From: CBDCGJ01 sp965238305
GTDB lineage: Bacteria; Pseudomonadota; Alphaproteobacteria; GCA-2731375
Reading direction: 5' to 3'
Length of the DNA: 64,000 nucleotides
NCBI GenBank assembly: GCA_965238305.1
Contig: CBDEHK010000001.1
Location: forward strand, 2,170,001 to 2,234,000
The notes below the pieces were generated by a model, which searched no databases, was not told the DNA's origin, and was given only the letters and a program-made list of their open reading frames with translations. This document shows positions 34,285 through 43,447 of the stretch, in pieces. The translations under genes and the position numbers were made by a program. How positions within the stretch are numbered: position 1 is the stretch's first letter; each line of letters opens with the position of its first letter.

Positions 34285-35715
34285 ATGTCGGCAAAGCAAT
34301 CTGAATTTGATAGTCTAATCGAAGCGTTCGAAAATGCGGTCGACAAAGGCCTGGCCGAGCGACCCGCGGTCAAAAAGGCGATCGACGATCCTTTCGTCTA
34401 TATACCGTGCTTGGAAGAGGCGTTATCGGCCTATGGAATCGCAATGTCAAAATTCATTTCGGTGGAAATCCAGGACTGGAACGATGGTCAGGTCGCCGCT
34501 ATTCGCGAAGCGCAAAATTTGGCGCGCCACCTGCTTGGGGATTTGCTCGACTTACAAAATAAGGCGCCGCTGTTGCTGCGCAAGCAGGATATTCTGGTTG
34601 ACCGCGAGGGTGAGATTTTTCGCCAGGAAGTACCGGAGGATGGCGCCGTTGTCGGCGGTGAGCCGCCGCCTTGCTGTTTCACCAAAATTAGTTTCAAGAA
34701 TATTCACGATGCCACGATCAAAGTTGGCGCCCGCCACGAATCTGGGGCGCTGGTCAGTGCCGAAATCAAAAAAAATAAAACCAAGGCGCTATCCTGGACC
34801 GATGATGATCGGCAACCGATCCCTGGCGCCCTGGGCCATTGCGTGACCCTGGAAGTGCAGGAAAAACAAGGTGGCGGATGGGGCCCGGTTCTGAGCCTGC
34901 GGCTTTGTTGCGAACATGGTGACGATGGTGACGTCACGCCTCGGCGCGGTCAACGCCTTACCGTGAGTGGGCCGGCGCCCGCCGGCGAGGCTGGTGCAAC
35001 AGTGCTGCCACCGCGGTTGACAGCCCTTGAAATAAAATCCGTTGTCATCGCAGATCCCTGCCCAAGCGGCGAAACCGGCTCTGCCGGCAGTAGCACATCC
35101 GGAACGCCGGATAGTGAAATCCGAAACCTTCCGGGCACGCAAGTCGATCGGCGGGACTATGTTTTTGGTGCCCATGCGCGTATCCGTTTCACGCCCACAG
35201 AAAACGGCTGTCGGGAGTTCTGTTTTGTTCAAGGCAAAATTCGAAAAACCCGCCTCAAATTTCCTGGCGCCACCGATTTCCGTGAAGCCAATATGCTCAG
35301 CACCGGGGATGCCTATGAACTTGATGTTGAGCGCGGCGCCCGAATACCTTGTTACCCCCATGTCAGTGAACTGCCGGGCGGCGGCAAGGAAATGCGCGAT
35401 TATCCCACTGTTAAAAATCCTTGGGGCCAAGTCACGGTCGATGGCCAGGCCAGCGGCGGTTTGCCTGACGGGACCGAGATGGAAGTGATCTGGACTTTTC
35501 GCACTTGGGTTGTCTGTCTGAACCCGCGGCCGGTCTCGGTCCTCGGATATTTTGACTGGTCAGTAACGATGAACTTGATCGTACGGCAACCGCCGGCGCG
35601 GACCACGGGTCAGATCAGTAGTCGTAAACCGGTCTGGCGCAATGACCAAGATCTCGACAATTACCGCCGCGTCGCCGGCGAAGCTGCGCAAAGCGCGGGA
35701 TTTTTACCGCCATGA
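34285..35715 (+). CDS. Unrecognised 476-aa cytoplasmic protein
   Basis: A long open frame with a good SD (GGGGGGAA) and coding-like codon use, but no family I recognise. Residues 1-120 look helical and charged (DSLIEAFENAVDKGLAERPAVKKAI), without a signal peptide. Residues ~120-476 look beta-rich, with short Cys pairs (PPCCF, RLCC), a Gly/Ser/Thr linker near residue 265 (SGETGSAGSSTSGT) and aromatic-rich strands. There are no TM segments. It stands alone and is followed 32 nt later by palindromic repeat copy 3. No function is proposed. Confidence 0.7.
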   Translation: MSAKQSEFDSLIEAFENAVDKGLAERPAVKKAIDDPFVYIPCLEEALSAYGIAMSKFISVEIQDWNDGQVAAIREAQNLARHLLGDLLDLQNKAPLLLRKQDILVDREGEIFRQEVPEDGAVVGGEPPPCCFTKISFKNIHDATIKVGARHESGALVSAEIKKNKTKALSWTDDDRQPIPGALGHCVTLEVQEKQGGGWGPVLSLRLCCEHGDDGDVTPRRGQRLTVSGPAPAGEAGATVLPPRLTALEIKSVVIADPCPSGETGSAGSSTSGTPDSEIRNLPGTQVDRRDYVFGAHARIRFTPTENGCREFCFVQGKIRKTRLKFPGATDFREANMLSTGDAYELDVERGARIPCYPHVSELPGGGKEMRDYPTVKNPWGQVTVDGQASGGLPDGTEMEVIWTFRTWVVCLNPRPVSVLGYFDWSVTMNLIVRQPPARTTGQISSRKPVWRNDQDLDNYRRVAGEAAQSAGFLPP

Positions 35716-35747
35716 TTAGGGCGTGTTACGGTCAGTTTACGAACCGA

Positions 35748-35815
35748 CCTACTTACTCCGACCCGATATTCTCAAAAATATCAATAATTAGGAATATCGG
35801 GTCGGAGTAAGTAGG
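35748..35815. repeat. Palindromic repeat family, copy 3
   Basis: Perfect 24-nt arms at 35748-35771 and 35792-35815 carry the core ACTTACTCCGACCCG, with a 20-nt A/T-rich loop. Copies 1 and 2 lie near 26.2 and 27 kb. It sits between the unrecognised 476-aa gene and the Baeyer-Villiger monooxygenase gene and might also end transcription. Confidence 0.88.
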
Positions 35816-35907
35816 GGAAAAGATCCGATCTTGAACGAGAAGGTATGGGCAGTTACCCTGCGGCCGGAGAGAAATTTATTCGTAGATACGCGAGAGGAAC
35901 CTATTGA

Positions 35908-37557
35908 ATGACGTCGACTGAAGTAGCACCTAGGCCGACTGCAAAATCAGCCTCGGCACTGGATTATGACGTGGTCATCATCGGAGCCGGCCTGTCGGGA
36001 ATGTATCAACTTTACCGGTTGCGTCAGCTCGGCCTTTCGGTGCGCGTATTTGAAGCCGGCGACGGGGTCGGCGGCACCTGGTATTGGAACCGCTATCCAG
36101 GCGCCCGCTTCGACAGCGAAAGCTGGACCTATGGCCTCTCCTTCTCGGAAGAATTATTGGCGGAGTGGGACTGGAGCGAGCATTTTTCGGCCCAGCCTGA
36201 AACTTTGCGCTATTGCAACCATATCGCCGACAAGTTCGACCTGCGCCCGGACATAACTTTTGATGCCCGGGTCAAGCAGGCAGTTTATGACCAGGTGCAA
36301 AATACCTGGAGCAGTCGATTTGAAGACGGAAGCGAAATCTGCAGCCGATTTCTGATCACTGCCATCGGGCCACTCTCCGCGCCGACCATGCCGATCATTC
36401 CAGGTATCGAAGATTACCAGGGCGAAGCCTATCATACCGGCACCTGGCCGCATGATCCCGTCAGCTTTGACGGAAAGCGCGTGGCGGTGATCGGCACCGG
36501 TGCCACTGGTGTACAGACCATTACCGAAATTGCCAAAACTGTTGGTCATCTGACCGTGTTTCAACGCACCCCGAACTGGTGCGCGCCGTTACACAATAGT
36601 CCCATCGACGCTGCAACACAGGCCGAGATAAAGGCCAATTACGACGATATTTTCGCGCGTTGCTGGGAAAGTTTCGGTTGTTTCATCCACGCCGCCGATC
36701 CGCGCCATGCCATGGAAGTGACAGCGGCGGAACGCGAAGCCTTTTATGAGGAGCTTTATGCCGGACCCGGTTTTGGCATCTGGATGGGCAATTTCCGTGA
36801 TGTCATGATCGACAAGGCGGCCAACGATACGTTGACGGACTTTGTCACCCGCAAGATTCGTGGCCGGGTCAATGATCCGGCATTGGCGGAAAAATTGATT
36901 CCCGACAATCATGGTTTTGGAACCCGCCGAGTGCCGCTGGAAAGTGGATATTACGAAGTTTACAACCAGGACAATGTCGACCTGGTCGATGTCAATGAGA
37001 CACCAATTGCGCGGATTACTGCCAATGGCATCGAAACCAGCGCGCAAAACTACGATTTCGATATGATAATCTATGCGACCGGCTTTGATGCCATCATCGG
37101 TGCTTTCGATCGCATCGATATCCAAGGCCGTGACGGCCAACGTCTGAAGGATAAATGGGCCGATGGCCCGCGCACCTATTTGGGGCTACAATCTGCCGGT
37201 TTTCCCAATATGCTGACCCTGGTCGGCCCCCACAATGCCGCCACTTTTTGTAATATCCCCCGCTGCATCGAACAAAATGTAGAGTGGGTCAGCGACCTGA
37301 TGCAGCATATGCAGACGAACGGCCTGACCCGCATCGAACCCGACGTCGTAGCTGAAGACGCCTGGACCGATCATGTCTATGACAGTGCCCAGCATCTGTT
37401 GTTGATGAAGGTCGACAGCTGGATGACCGGCATCAACAAAAACGTCCCCGGCCGCCAAAAACGCAATTTCATGGCTTATGCCGGCGGTGCTCCCAAATAC
37501 CGCGCCACCTGCGCTGAGGTCGCGGTGGAGGGTTATCGCGGTTTTGTGTTAACGTAG
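35908..37557 (+). CDS. Flavin-containing (Baeyer-Villiger type) monooxygenase
   Basis: A 549-aa class B flavoprotein. The N-terminal FAD loop is VVIIGAGLSGMYQLYRL, followed by GGTWYWNRYPGARFDSES. The BVMO fingerprint region reads YQGEAYHTGTWPHD, and the NADPH loop is VAVIGTGATGVQ. Length and C-terminus fit cyclohexanone/steroid-type BVMOs, which insert oxygen next to a ketone to make an ester or lactone using NADPH and O2. ATG 35908 follows AGAGGAA. It is a single gene with no obvious esterase beside it. Confidence 0.9.
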   Translation: MTSTEVAPRPTAKSASALDYDVVIIGAGLSGMYQLYRLRQLGLSVRVFEAGDGVGGTWYWNRYPGARFDSESWTYGLSFSEELLAEWDWSEHFSAQPETLRYCNHIADKFDLRPDITFDARVKQAVYDQVQNTWSSRFEDGSEICSRFLITAIGPLSAPTMPIIPGIEDYQGEAYHTGTWPHDPVSFDGKRVAVIGTGATGVQTITEIAKTVGHLTVFQRTPNWCAPLHNSPIDAATQAEIKANYDDIFARCWESFGCFIHAADPRHAMEVTAAEREAFYEELYAGPGFGIWMGNFRDVMIDKAANDTLTDFVTRKIRGRVNDPALAEKLIPDNHGFGTRRVPLESGYYEVYNQDNVDLVDVNETPIARITANGIETSAQNYDFDMIIYATGFDAIIGAFDRIDIQGRDGQRLKDKWADGPRTYLGLQSAGFPNMLTLVGPHNAATFCNIPRCIEQNVEWVSDLMQHMQTNGLTRIEPDVVAEDAWTDHVYDSAQHLLLMKVDSWMTGINKNVPGRQKRNFMAYAGGAPKYRATCAEVAVEGYRGFVLT

Positions 37558-37602
37558 GGAATAGAGCCGCCGCCATCATTTGCGTGGACTTAAATCGCTT
37601 CG

Positions 37603-38199
37603 TTAGGCGACGGCGCTTTTATCGTGCTGATAAAAATTCAAAAACGCGCCGGACGGACAGGTTTCAAACTTCGTGAGTTTGAGGTTGGTTGGCACTGTAC
37701 CATCAGCGAACAGACGTTTGCCGGCGCCGACAATAACCGGAAATGTCCAGAGCCTAAATTCATCAATCAGCTGGTGCTTAAGCAGGGCTTGGATAAGCTG
37801 CCAACTGCCATGAACCTGCAACAGGGGGCCGTCTTGTGCTTTAAGCTTGGATATTTCCGTGCCGATGTCGCCGGTGATTTTCTCTAAATTGTGCCAATTG
37901 AGCGGCTCCACGCCGGAGGTTACGACATACTTTTTCGCCTGCCTGAGTTTGTCACCGGTTGGATTGTCATCGGCCGCGCTACCATGGAAAGACGCAAAGC
38001 TGTCATAGGTTGTTCGTCCGAGCAGTAGATCATAGGGTTCTGCCATGGCGGTACGTCCAACTTGCGCCATCACCTCGTCCCAGCAGGCGTTGGCCCAGCC
38101 ACCTTGCGTAAAGTCACCTGACAAATCTTCTTCGGGCATCTTCGGCGCCTGCATGACGCCATCAAGGGTTTGAAAAGTTAAGATCGCGAGTTTTCTCAT
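37603..38199 (-). CDS. Dihydrofolate reductase family protein (RibD C-terminal-like)
   Basis: A 198-aa protein of the RibD_C/DHFR-like superfamily, with ILTFQTLDGVMQAPKMPEED at the start, LLLGRTTYDSFASF, and PVIVGAGKRLFADG near the end. Many such proteins are stand-alone reductases of unknown substrate, not true DHFR or RibD. ATG 38199 has GAGGAAC before it and is preferred over TTG 38214. It is the last gene in a leftward group of small stress-type proteins. Confidence 0.83.
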   Translation of the reverse strand: MRKLAILTFQTLDGVMQAPKMPEEDLSGDFTQGGWANACWDEVMAQVGRTAMAEPYDLLLGRTTYDSFASFHGSAADDNPTGDKLRQAKKYVVTSGVEPLNWHNLEKITGDIGTEISKLKAQDGPLLQVHGSWQLIQALLKHQLIDEFRLWTFPVIVGAGKRLFADGTVPTNLKLTKFETCPSGAFLNFYQHDKSAVA

Positions 38200-38228
38200 G
38201 ATTTTGTTCCTCAACAGTCGGCGAACAT

Positions 38229-38546
38229 TTATTTGGCCGATTTATCTCTGCCTTTGGCGTAATCTAGGGCCTCATTCATATAAGCCTCATATTCATTTTG
38301 AAATTCCAGGGGAATGAGAACCCATTCCTTAAAACGCTTTTTCGTGAAATTGAACGCCTGCCCTTTGCCCGAAGAAATAAGCTCGTTCACTCTATCGGGG
38401 GAGACTTTGATAATAAGCGCGTCTTCTTTGTCGAACATCATGGCGATAAAACTGCCTTTGTAGCGTAAACAAGGGGTTTTCATCATAGTTGATTCTTCAA
38501 CTCCGTCGCGGCGTAACATAGCGCCGACAGCGCGTTCGTAACTCAT
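38229..38546 (-). CDS. TfoX/Sxy N-terminal domain protein
   Basis: A 105-aa protein with a TfoX_N-like pattern (a compact alpha/beta domain with KTPCLRYKGSFIAMMFDKEDALIIKVSPDRVNELISSG). Full Sxy has a second C-terminal domain that is absent here. In gammaproteobacteria Sxy helps CRP control competence genes. Stand-alone N-domains elsewhere have no settled role. Its start overlaps the EVE gene stop by 4 nt, so the two are translationally coupled. Confidence 0.75.
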   Translation of the reverse strand: MSYERAVGAMLRRDGVEESTMMKTPCLRYKGSFIAMMFDKEDALIIKVSPDRVNELISSGKGQAFNFTKKRFKEWVLIPLEFQNEYEAYMNEALDYAKGRDKSAK

Positions 38547-38959
38547 GATAATTGCTTTCGGATATAGTTAAAAAGTTCAGGGTTATTTTCCATTTTTCGC
38601 GCCCCCAATAACATGCCTCCCAAACCGTTTTGTTTCAGCCTTGCGAGAGACAGCGCACTATCCTCAGCAATATCAAGGGTTTGAACGGTTTTGAGTTTCA
38701 TAAAAGGTTTGGCTTTTTTCCCATTGTCCGGATTGCCCTTGATGAAGGGGCGAACCTGATCGATGATCTGATCCATCGGATAATCCGTCGCCACAACGTC
38801 GCAGACAAATGCCAATTGTTTGTACGGTGCGGCCAAGTAAATATAGACAATATCCCCGGCGGAGATTTTTGCATTCATGGGCCAATAGGTCTGCCGCAAC
38901 GCCAGCGCAGAGAACACGTCGTAAAACTTTGTGTTTGCAGGTATTAGCCAATGCGACAT
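38543..38959 (-). CDS. EVE domain protein
   Basis: A 138-aa protein beginning MSHWLIPANTKFYDVFSAL. It has a basic/aromatic pattern (KISAGDIVYIYLAAPYKQLAFVCDVVATDYPMD) typical of EVE/PUA-like domains. EVE domains are linked to reading modified bases in DNA or RNA and appear in restriction and defence contexts. Here it stands alone and overlaps a TfoX_N gene. Partners and target base are unknown. Confidence 0.75.
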   Translation of the reverse strand: MSHWLIPANTKFYDVFSALALRQTYWPMNAKISAGDIVYIYLAAPYKQLAFVCDVVATDYPMDQIIDQVRPFIKGNPDNGKKAKPFMKLKTVQTLDIAEDSALSLARLKQNGLGGMLLGARKMENNPELFNYIRKQLS

Positions 38960-38993
38960 GAAATCTCTTCCCGAGAAAATACCGGATACGCTG

Positions 38994-39308
38994 CTACATT
39001 TTCATCAATTCCGCGACGGCGAGTGTGCCGCCGTCCATTTCAAGATACGGGCATTTTTTTGCCATCTCCAAAGCCGCTTCCAGGCTGTCGGCCTGCACAG
39101 TGGTATATCCCGTCATAGCGCTTATACCAGTGGCGTCCGAGACGCCTTCGGCACTTACAATCTTCGTGTTCATCATCGGGGTGCCGGCATTGACAACGGC
39201 ATCGCCAAGAGCTTGGGTCCAGGCGTGCCATTTCGCCTGACCGGCTGCGCCTTCTTCTTTCGTTCTGGGTGACGCACCGCCTAGATACAGAATTATGTAG
39301 GTTGCCAT
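38994..39308 (-). CDS. YCII-related (DGPF) domain protein
   Basis: A 104-aa alpha/beta protein beginning MATYIILYLGGASPRT, with MTGYTTVQADSLEAALEMAKKCPYLEMDGGTLAVAELMKM at the end. This matches the YCII-related fold often encoded next to ECF sigma factors. No sigma factor is present here. ATG 39308 has AAAGGA upstream. The biochemical role of the family is mostly unknown. Confidence 0.78.
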   Translation of the reverse strand: MATYIILYLGGASPRTKEEGAAGQAKWHAWTQALGDAVVNAGTPMMNTKIVSAEGVSDATGISAMTGYTTVQADSLEAALEMAKKCPYLEMDGGTLAVAELMKM

Positions 39309-39416
39309 GGCTATTCCTTTGTTCAAATTCGATGTTCGCTATTTATTGCATGCTGTTAAATATGTTAAAGAACATTTTTAAAATTCTGACTATAATTTGG
39401 AAATCAGGAGAAAGAC

Positions 39417-40004
39417 TTGCCCTACAGCCGGGAACACAAACAAAAGACGCGGGCGAAGATTGTCGAGGCCGCGCGTATTCTGTTCAACCGTTATGGCTTT
39501 CAAGATGTCACCATCGATATGGTGATGGAAAATGCCGGCCTGACGCGGGGCGGCTATTACAATCACTTCAAAAGCAAAGAAGCGCTTTATAGCGCCGCTG
39601 TTGCCAGTTTTCTAATGGGCCGTGGCGCCACTTGGCGGGCCGATGCTGGGGTTGATCCAAGCAAACCGAGCCCGGATATGGCCCGCCAGATGATCGAGGG
39701 CTATCTTTCGCCAGAACATCTTGGCGATCTGGAGGGGCAATGCCCGATGATCGCCTTGCCCTCGGATGTCGCCCGATCCAATCCTGAAGTGCAGGCTTCT
39801 TATCAGGAACTGCTGGAAGCCATGGTCGGGCTATTTGAACGCGGCCTGGAACAGCAGAACAAACAATCACGGCAACAAGCCTTGGCCCTTGCCGCCCTCT
39901 GCGTTGGTGGCATGGTCCTGGCACGGACGCTGCCAGATTCCGCCCTGGCCGAAGAAGTCCGCCACGCCGCCCATCAAACCGCGCAAGCGATGACGGTGAA
40001 ATAG
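39417..40004 (+). CDS. TetR/AcrR family transcriptional regulator
   Basis: A 195-aa regulator. The HTH (IVEAARILFNRYGFQDVTIDMVMENAGLTRGGYYNHFKSKEAL) is followed by a C-terminal domain of the TetR_C_33-like group (CPMIALPSDVARSNPEVQASY). The start is TTG 39417, with AGGAG 7 nt upstream. It is divergent from the YCII/EVE/TfoX/DHFR-like genes, which may be its targets. Confidence 0.87.
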   Translation: MPYSREHKQKTRAKIVEAARILFNRYGFQDVTIDMVMENAGLTRGGYYNHFKSKEALYSAAVASFLMGRGATWRADAGVDPSKPSPDMARQMIEGYLSPEHLGDLEGQCPMIALPSDVARSNPEVQASYQELLEAMVGLFERGLEQQNKQSRQQALALAALCVGGMVLARTLPDSALAEEVRHAAHQTAQAMTVK

Positions 40005-40094
40005 AGCTAGAACGAATTATGGAAATCAATGGCGCACTCGCAAATGAACCTGCTATCGAAACTGACAAATGGATTGCGAATAACGCAGTTGGGG

Positions 40095-41495
40095 TCACTG
40101 CACCCGCCGCATATTCTTGGGTTTGTCAGCTGAGAACCAAATCCGCATCGCGCTTGCCCGTCCGCTAGGATCAAGTTCAAATTCAACACGTTTGTGTGCA
40201 TCTTCCACCAAATATTCGGTGGAAGATTTTTGGATCAGAAAAAAATCGCCCCATCGAGGACTGCTGATTTCCAGGCGACCGTCATTTTCACGCACTGTGA
40301 CGGCAAACCTGCCTGTTCGATAGTCACCAATGTATGGCGACATCTGCTCTTTGGATAACCTTGGACCGGGAGTGACGGGCATCGAACCGTCCAGGGTAGC
40401 AAGCTTTGGATCGGGGTGAGGCGGACCCGATCTGGCTCTAAGCACCTGGATCAAGATATATCGGACCCAGCTATTGCTGACATGTTTTATCCCATAGGTG
40501 TCGGCCCGATGGACAAAAACCAATTTCGCCTTTGGCACGACGTAAATCGAATGCCCGCCATAGCCGAATGCCGCATAAGCCCCGAGATCTCCCAGCAGGC
40601 CGGCAGCTGTCCACCACATATAGCCGTATCCGCCACCTGAGTAAGTCGATTGAGCCTTAGTGCTCTCGCGCACCCAGTCGGCAGGAATAATCGTTTTGTT
40701 GCGCCATCGCCCCTCAGCCAAGAACAGCAGTCCAAAACGCGCAAGGTCCCTGGCCGACATGCGAAAAGGATAGGCGGCATGGCGGGAGTTTTCTGGTTCT
40801 AAATGATAATATGTGTGACGAAGTTCAAAGTCCTGCATTTGCAGAGGAACAGCAATCTTATTTAGAAATGATTCAAACAGGTCGCCCTGGGTCTTTTTGT
40901 TATAGATGGTTGCAAGGGCATTGAAATCCCAGTTGTTGTAATACCAGTGCGTTCCGGGTTCGTGACTGCCCCGTGTGGGTCGGGATTTCTTCATCCGGGC
41001 GGATTCATATGCAGCCGGATGGTAAACACCGGAGCGGGCTTTTATGAGGTCGGAAATTTTTGCGGTCTTTTCTAACGCCGTAAGTCCTAAGTCATCGTCG
41101 ATGCCAATGGATCCAATAGTTTCTTCTAACTCGATATTTCCATCTGCAACAGCGATCCCATAAAGTGCGCTCAATATACTCTTGCGCATAGAATGACATT
41201 TGTAGCGGCGTTCAGTTTGTCCCCATTGCGCCAATACCGCCCCATCATAGATTACCATTACCGCTGCCGACCCTGCCACATATAATAACTTCTGTACCTC
41301 GGCGAGTTTTGCAGAGGACCATCCAGCTTCTTCGGCAGTTTCATATTGCTGCCAGTGAGCCGCTGGAAAAACCGGCGTGGAAAGGGCGTTCCATTTATCC
41401 CATTTCTGTGTTTCCAGCATTTGGGCATAGGTAGGCTGCGCACAGATCAATGTCAGACACAAAACAAAGAAATAACTGAACCTGTAACGATGCAT
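40095..41495 (-). CDS. Secreted serine hydrolase, class C beta-lactamase fold
   Basis: A 466-aa protein with a clear signal peptide (cleavage near QPTYA before QML). The SxxK catalytic motif is S102-M-R-K105. YNNWDF gives the second catalytic Tyr-x-Asn, and GYGGHSIYV stands where the KTG/HxG motif lies. The family includes esterases, D-aminopeptidases and penicillin-binding relatives. An upstream in-frame start at 41555 would hide the signal peptide and is rejected. The C-terminal ~110 residues are an extra beta-rich domain. Substrate unknown. Confidence 0.85.
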   Translation of the reverse strand: MHRYRFSYFFVLCLTLICAQPTYAQMLETQKWDKWNALSTPVFPAAHWQQYETAEEAGWSSAKLAEVQKLLYVAGSAAVMVIYDGAVLAQWGQTERRYKCHSMRKSILSALYGIAVADGNIELEETIGSIGIDDDLGLTALEKTAKISDLIKARSGVYHPAAYESARMKKSRPTRGSHEPGTHWYYNNWDFNALATIYNKKTQGDLFESFLNKIAVPLQMQDFELRHTYYHLEPENSRHAAYPFRMSARDLARFGLLFLAEGRWRNKTIIPADWVRESTKAQSTYSGGGYGYMWWTAAGLLGDLGAYAAFGYGGHSIYVVPKAKLVFVHRADTYGIKHVSNSWVRYILIQVLRARSGPPHPDPKLATLDGSMPVTPGPRLSKEQMSPYIGDYRTGRFAVTVRENDGRLEISSPRWGDFFLIQKSSTEYLVEDAHKRVEFELDPSGRASAMRIWFSADKPKNMRRVQ

Positions 41496-41663
41496 TTCAC
41501 ATACTCGTTGGACCAAGGGGTCGATCTCTCGATTGACTGCAGTTAATGTTATCAAACGTCGCGTTACATCAGTAACTATTTCTCCCCACGGTCAGGCGTG
41601 AACCTCGCCTTCGAAATGAGAATGCGACGTCTTTCCGGCGCCCGAATGACCTTTCATGCAGTA

Positions 41664-42227
41664 TCAGTCGTGCCAATAACGCGGTGCTAGTATCCGGGTT
41701 ATTAGGATATATCCAAGTATCGAGATCGGGGCTAAGGCTGTGTTGACGGCAACCCAAGCATCCGTGTCGAAAATCCGCCTGGCCACTTCGTTGATAACCG
41801 CAAGAAATAACGCGAATGCAACCCAATTCCATGTCAATACCATCCATCCGCGTTTACTTAGACTGAGATGGCTTGACAGCGCGCGAGCTAGAAAATTCGG
41901 TTGAAACCTTAGGCCAACCACCAAAGTAGCAGCGAATAAACACTTGCCAATAGTTGGCTTGATTTTGATGAAGATTTCGTCATCAAAAATTATGCCAGCG
42001 CCACCTAACGCCAAAACTAATATCAATGTCACGAGAGCCAGCACCGGCACCTTTTTGAACCAATAAAGGCTCAAAATAGTCGTCGTCAAAGCTGTCACAA
42101 TCACTGCAACGGTCGCTGCCATCAATCCCCAACCGTAATTTACTACAAAGAAAACGACAGCCGACAGAAGCTCTAATACGATGCGGCGATTGAGATATCT
42201 TTCGCGAATAGTCTGGATGTTTAGCAT
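41664..42227 (-). CDS. yciB: Septation protein A homologue (YciB/IspZ)
   Basis: A 187-aa inner-membrane protein with five or more hydrophobic segments and the family motifs KIKPTIGKCLFAATLVVGL and LTWNWVAFALFLAVINEVA. YciB links cell-envelope growth with division in E. coli. In alphaproteobacteria one copy is usually near ftsY or other cell genes. Here it lies between catabolic genes and lacks the conserved C-terminal FK..PI.F.F pattern, so it may be a second, diverged copy. Confidence 0.75.
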   Translation of the reverse strand: MLNIQTIRERYLNRRIVLELLSAVVFFVVNYGWGLMAATVAVIVTALTTTILSLYWFKKVPVLALVTLILVLALGGAGIIFDDEIFIKIKPTIGKCLFAATLVVGLRFQPNFLARALSSHLSLSKRGWMVLTWNWVAFALFLAVINEVARRIFDTDAWVAVNTALAPISILGYILITRILAPRYWHD

Positions 42228-42429
42228 GTTCGGTTAGATATTTCTCAAGTTCGCTAACATTTCAAAATGACTATTACCCAAGAATGGTCTCTATTTGGTT
42301 ATTACGACAGGATACTCAACTTTACGCTTAGACATCAAATGTTGCATTCTGTCTTGTTCGTCCAACCGTCTGGCCTAGGTGGGGACGCCATCCGGGTCAA
42401 ATAGCTGATGCAATGCAATAGAATAAAAA

Positions 42430-42472
42430 TAACCCCGGCGCTTCGATCAAGAGGGAACGAAACGCCGGGGGA
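42430..42472 (-). terminator. Rho-independent terminator after the NmrA gene
   Basis: CCCCGGCG and CGCCGGGG arms (42433-42440 and 42463-42470) extend with CTTCG/CGAAA into a long stem. On the minus strand the stem is followed by a T-rich stretch (TTATTTTTATTC). It ends the leftward NmrA-family gene 10 nt downstream of its stop. Confidence 0.8.
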
Positions 42473-42479
42473 TTTGCGG

Positions 42480-43409
42480 TTAGGCCGCTTGTTTTTCAGC
42501 CGTTATTTTTTCCGCGTAGGTGTGCAAATATTCGGGCGTGAAAGCTGCCTTGTTGCGCTCAATGAAGGTCTTCATGTCGATTGGTTTTTGGCCGGTCAGC
42601 TCTTCCACCGTCGATGTCACAACATCGAAGACGTCGTCGCGATAGTCTTGTCCGACGGCGACTAAATGCTTGACCAAAAATTCGCTCATCATGCCAGTCT
42701 GCGCCACGGCCGCCGCCCAATGCTCTTCCGGCAGGGAGATATACTCGATCGGTATGCCCAGGGCCTCTGACGTAATTGCGGCGATGTCGCTTTGCGACAG
42801 CCGCTCAGGACCGGTTAGAACATGGCGTTTGCGATCATGTTTTTCCGGTTCTTGCAAAATCGCAGCGACGCTGCGCCCAATGTCCTCGCCGGCGATGGGG
42901 GCGTGGTAAGCGTCACCATGGGGCAGATAAATTATCCCTTTTTGCAGAATGTTTGCGCCATTCAAGAGGTAGAGCATTTCGGCAAAAAATCCCGGCAACA
43001 CGTGGGTTACCATCATATCCGTCAGGTTGAGCATTTGTTCCGCTAGCCAATGTTGTTTCGACAAGCGGCTGTCATGATATTTGTGGACCGGCAGTTGCGA
43101 CATGTTGACCACAGACTTGACCCCGTGCGCCCGCGCAGCGACGATGAAATTGGCCGTCGCCTCCAACAATCCGTCTTCCGGTGGATAAACAAAATAAGCA
43201 CGTTCAACACCTTCCAGGCCTTTCTCCAGCGACGCCAGGTCATTGAAGTTGGCGATGACGATTTCCGCGCCCAACGCCTTCAGCTGTTCGGTGGTTTCAG
43301 ACGTTTTCCGTGTCATCGCTCTGACCGGATAGCCTTTTTCCAACAGGGTTTTAGCTGCAAAATAGCCGCTTTTACCGGTCGCTCCGGTCACAAAAATAGT
43401 CGGTTTCAT
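42480..43409 (-). CDS. NmrA-family NAD(P)-binding protein (atypical SDR)
   Basis: A 309-aa Rossmann protein beginning TIFVTGATGKSGYFAAKTLLEKGYPVRAMTRK. It is of the NmrA/HSCARG or azoreductase-like SDR type, and the catalytic YxxxK is replaced or displaced. VNMSQLPVHKYHDSRLSKQHWLAEQML is typical for quinone-reductase QorB-like members. ATG 43409 has AAAGGAA. A perfect GTGTATATACAC palindrome lies 39 nt upstream, and a MarR gene precedes it, so MarR control is likely. Confidence 0.84.
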   Translation of the reverse strand: MKPTIFVTGATGKSGYFAAKTLLEKGYPVRAMTRKTSETTEQLKALGAEIVIANFNDLASLEKGLEGVERAYFVYPPEDGLLEATANFIVAARAHGVKSVVNMSQLPVHKYHDSRLSKQHWLAEQMLNLTDMMVTHVLPGFFAEMLYLLNGANILQKGIIYLPHGDAYHAPIAGEDIGRSVAAILQEPEKHDRKRHVLTGPERLSQSDIAAITSEALGIPIEYISLPEEHWAAAVAQTGMMSEFLVKHLVAVGQDYRDDVFDVVTSTVEELTGQKPIDMKTFIERNKAAFTPEYLHTYAEKITAEKQAA

Positions 43410-43447
43410 TGTCTTGTTCCTTTCAGGTTAAAGAGCGGATTAATTAG

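Noticed and set aside
37566..37620. Possible terminator after the Baeyer-Villiger monooxygenase
   Set aside because: A 9-bp stem with one mismatch exists, but the loop is over 30 nt and it overlaps the stop of the convergent gene. Too weak to list.
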